Shown here: one piece after another, positions 61,611 through 64,000 of the stretch
Layout: every line of letters starts with the position of its first letter
Numbering within the stretch: position 1 is the first letter of the stretch
NCBI RefSeq assembly: GCF_958979055.1
Contig: NC_084886.1
Location: forward strand, 3,181,001 to 3,245,000
Origin: Alnus glutinosa
Taxonomy: Eukaryota; Streptophyta; Magnoliopsida; Fagales; Betulaceae
DNA length: 64,000 nucleotides
Reading direction: 5' to 3'
Position numbers and translations under genes: made by a program
The notes under the pieces: generated by a model
The model's input: the letters and a program-made list of their open reading frames with translations, nothing else
Database searches by the model: none
Told to the model about the DNA's origin: nothing

Positions 61611-64000
61611 GATGAACTAGCAACCTTCTCACAAATGTCACCCCGATACAAAGGAGAAACAGTAACCCGTAAATCAGTTTCTAACTACATAAGAAGTAGA
61701 GTACTATGTGCACTCAAACATTTCTAGATTAAGAGATATGAAGATGTCTACACACTCTCAATCAATCTTGTCAATCAACACATATCCAGACAAACCAAGA
61801 TTTCACTGCAACTGACAAATTTGAATAACTATAAACTGCTAAAGCGAAGATGGCAGAGGTCCATGATGAGGCTTCCGCAAATACACGTCACCCTCATTCT
61901 GAACCAAACAATTAACATCAAATTCACTCTCGAAATTTTAAAAAACTATAACAAACAAGTAAATAATAGAAACCAATGTATGTGCCACCATAAACATCCA
62001 ATCCTAAGTCTGAGGGACGAGGAAGAATCGACAATTAGCGCAGAATGGGATCGCCCAAACAAGCCAACCCATGTTACAGAACGACACAAACTGAACCAAT
62101 AGAAACAATTCATGATGAAGAAGCAACAATGTCAATTACCAATGATCCTCGTCAAATAAAATCATAGTTAAAACTGAATATTCACGGATCCAGAAACCCC
62201 ATTTAAAAGCTTAACTCAAATGTGCATATACATGACATGAAAAGATTGAAAACAAAAGAGAGAAAACACACCCAATCTACAGTCGCAAATCTCCCAAACA
62301 AAACCCGAATTGTTAGCATAAATGCTTTTTTTTTTTTTTTTTGGGTACGTCAATCGTTAGCATAAATGACAAATTAAAAATAATTTTCTGGTGGGTTTCA
62401 AATGGTGACCAATGACCATTATAATTTGAAATAGCTACCTGTGAACTTGGCTCCCGCACGAGAGGATGGGTAGCTCGTGGAATTGCTTCAAGTGCTGTGC
62501 TTCAGGAGCACAGAGAGATATGGTCACGAACGCACAACTTGTGAACGCTATTCTCCGCCTGACACAAATCTTGAGCCTTTTTTTTTTTTGTCAAGCGAGA
62601 GGAGATATCATGTGGCAGTACTAGGTGAACGCAATGGCATCACCAGAGCCACTGAAAATGGTATGTAGATTATTGGACTTTCGCAATATATTAAAAAGGG
62701 ATAAATCTCATGCAAGAAGTGTGGCCTAGCTTCAAACTACGAGTTCTTGGTAGATAATGAAGCATATTTGTCAATCTATCAGAGTGTAGTGGTTCATATT
62801 ATTAGAACTCTCCGTTTCAAGTTTCATGGTTCTTTTGTTTGTTTTTCTCTCTCTGGGGCCAGGCTCTGATCCCATTTGGCATGTTTCTCCAAATTTTCCA
62901 AAGCATCCGGTCGAACTATGGTAAGGTTAGACTAACCAGAACTGGACTGGTCGCAATCGCGAACCAAATTTTAGCTTATTTGATAATGATGCTAATGATA
63001 ATATTATTTATTCAATACGGAAAAGTAAAGTAGGCAAGCTAATCTGACATGTGGATTACGTAATTTTTATTTATTTATTTTATCAAATAGGACTATAAAT
63101 TACTTTTTATATTAAAACTATTTTATAATATTAACGCGACCATCTCTACTCATTTTTAAATTTCATTCACATCTTCTTTATTATATGCCGCCCCCTTATT
63201 TGATCGATGGTGTGGCTAATTGTAACATTTGTGCACTTAAATTTTCCTTCTTTGCATAAAATGTCATAAGGCGTCATATAAACTCTATGGTTTTTTTCCT
63301 TTCTATTTTTGTTTCTCTTGTTTGAATGCGAAATGATATCCTATACTTTTTATACAATTTTTATATAATTAAGTTTTAAATTTAACATTAAATTTGTAGG
63401 GATGTATTATTTCTACATCACATTACCATACATCAATCCTACACTAAGACACATTGAGTGTGAGACCCATGTATATATGACCCACATACATGGAACCGTA
63501 TGCATGGATCACACACTTTATATATCTTGATATAGAATTAACATAAGATAATACGATATAAAAAAATCATTCCCGTTTTAAGTTAATTACTCAATTAATT
63601 GCACCCACCTCACCTTTTGCAAAACATATATATATATATATATATATATAATTATCATTTCTCTTAGCAAACAGCTTGACGGCAAACCTGTATTAGGTGC
63701 TTTTAGTCAACTCGTAGTGCTTTTCCATTAACCACAGCTAGGCGGCTAGGCCAAATGGAGTCTTGGTGAACTCACTGTAGTCTGTATATAATTTTCCTTC
63801 ATTCTCAAAGAAAAGTCTGACTGGATTTCAATCATCGTCATGACCACAAAACTTTCAGTTTTTGTGTCGATCTAAACCAAGTGGTTAAAGTCAAAGATGA
63901 GATGCTTCCGCTATCATCCTTAGTTTTGTAAACCATATCACTGCTCGCACCATCACAGTATCCTCTACTGATGCAGCTGCACACGTAGCCATTCTCCATA
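61611..64000. other. GGT upstream region and right edge; no other gene seen
   Basis: 61611 to about 62460 should hold the GGT leader and promoter, possibly with a leader intron. The rest is AT-rich, with an AT repeat at 63627-63650. The last 40 bases read on the minus strand give YGEWLRV-like text that could be a gag fragment of another retroelement, but this is too short to call. Confidence 0.45.

Overview
The window looks like nuclear DNA of a woody dicot (probably a rosid). The genes are split by GT-AG introns, the proteins resemble eudicot families, the intergenic DNA is AT-rich with many microsatellites, and plant-type transposons are abundant. The species cannot be named from the sequence alone.

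Layout. (1) 27-6307, minus strand: a MATE/DETOXIFICATION transporter running off the left edge, with two introns swollen by repeats. (2) 8.7-15.5 kb: a repeat-rich stretch with short inverted-repeat elements, an LTR-like repeat, an apparent promoter plus leader intron without a coding region, and a Gypsy-like LTR fragment. (3) 15831-26063, minus strand: a dead L1-type LINE of about 6 kb, opened by a 3.3 kb hAT element (itself hit by a small MITE and carrying a piece of a ribosomal protein gene) and by a 1 kb CACTA element. (4) 26.5-30.4 kb: a solo LTR, AT repeats and a decayed hAT relic. (5) 30755-36853, plus strand: a 12-exon copper amine oxidase with a peroxisomal C-terminus. (6) 38605-40443, plus strand: a single-exon armadillo-repeat protein. 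(7) 44108-46234, minus strand: an F-box/Sel1-repeat protein. (8) 46.5-53 kb: repeats, including a second copy of the long-inverted-repeat element and a retroposon with 16-bp target duplications. (9) 53703-54014, minus strand: a SIAMESE-RELATED CDK inhibitor. (10) 55384-55911: a second solo LTR. (11) 56726-61610, minus strand: a 13-exon glutamate:glyoxylate aminotransferase ending in a peroxisomal signal.

The genes do not form an operon or obvious cluster. Two encode predicted peroxisomal enzymes, the amine oxidase (produces H2O2) and the photorespiratory aminotransferase, but their proximity is probably incidental. I found no new enzymatic or defence system. The best observations are the hAT element with a captured uS5 fragment inside a layered insertion series, a GC-AG intron directly after the cofactor exon of the amine oxidase, an upstream ORF overlapping its start codon, and several insertions with exact target-site duplications.
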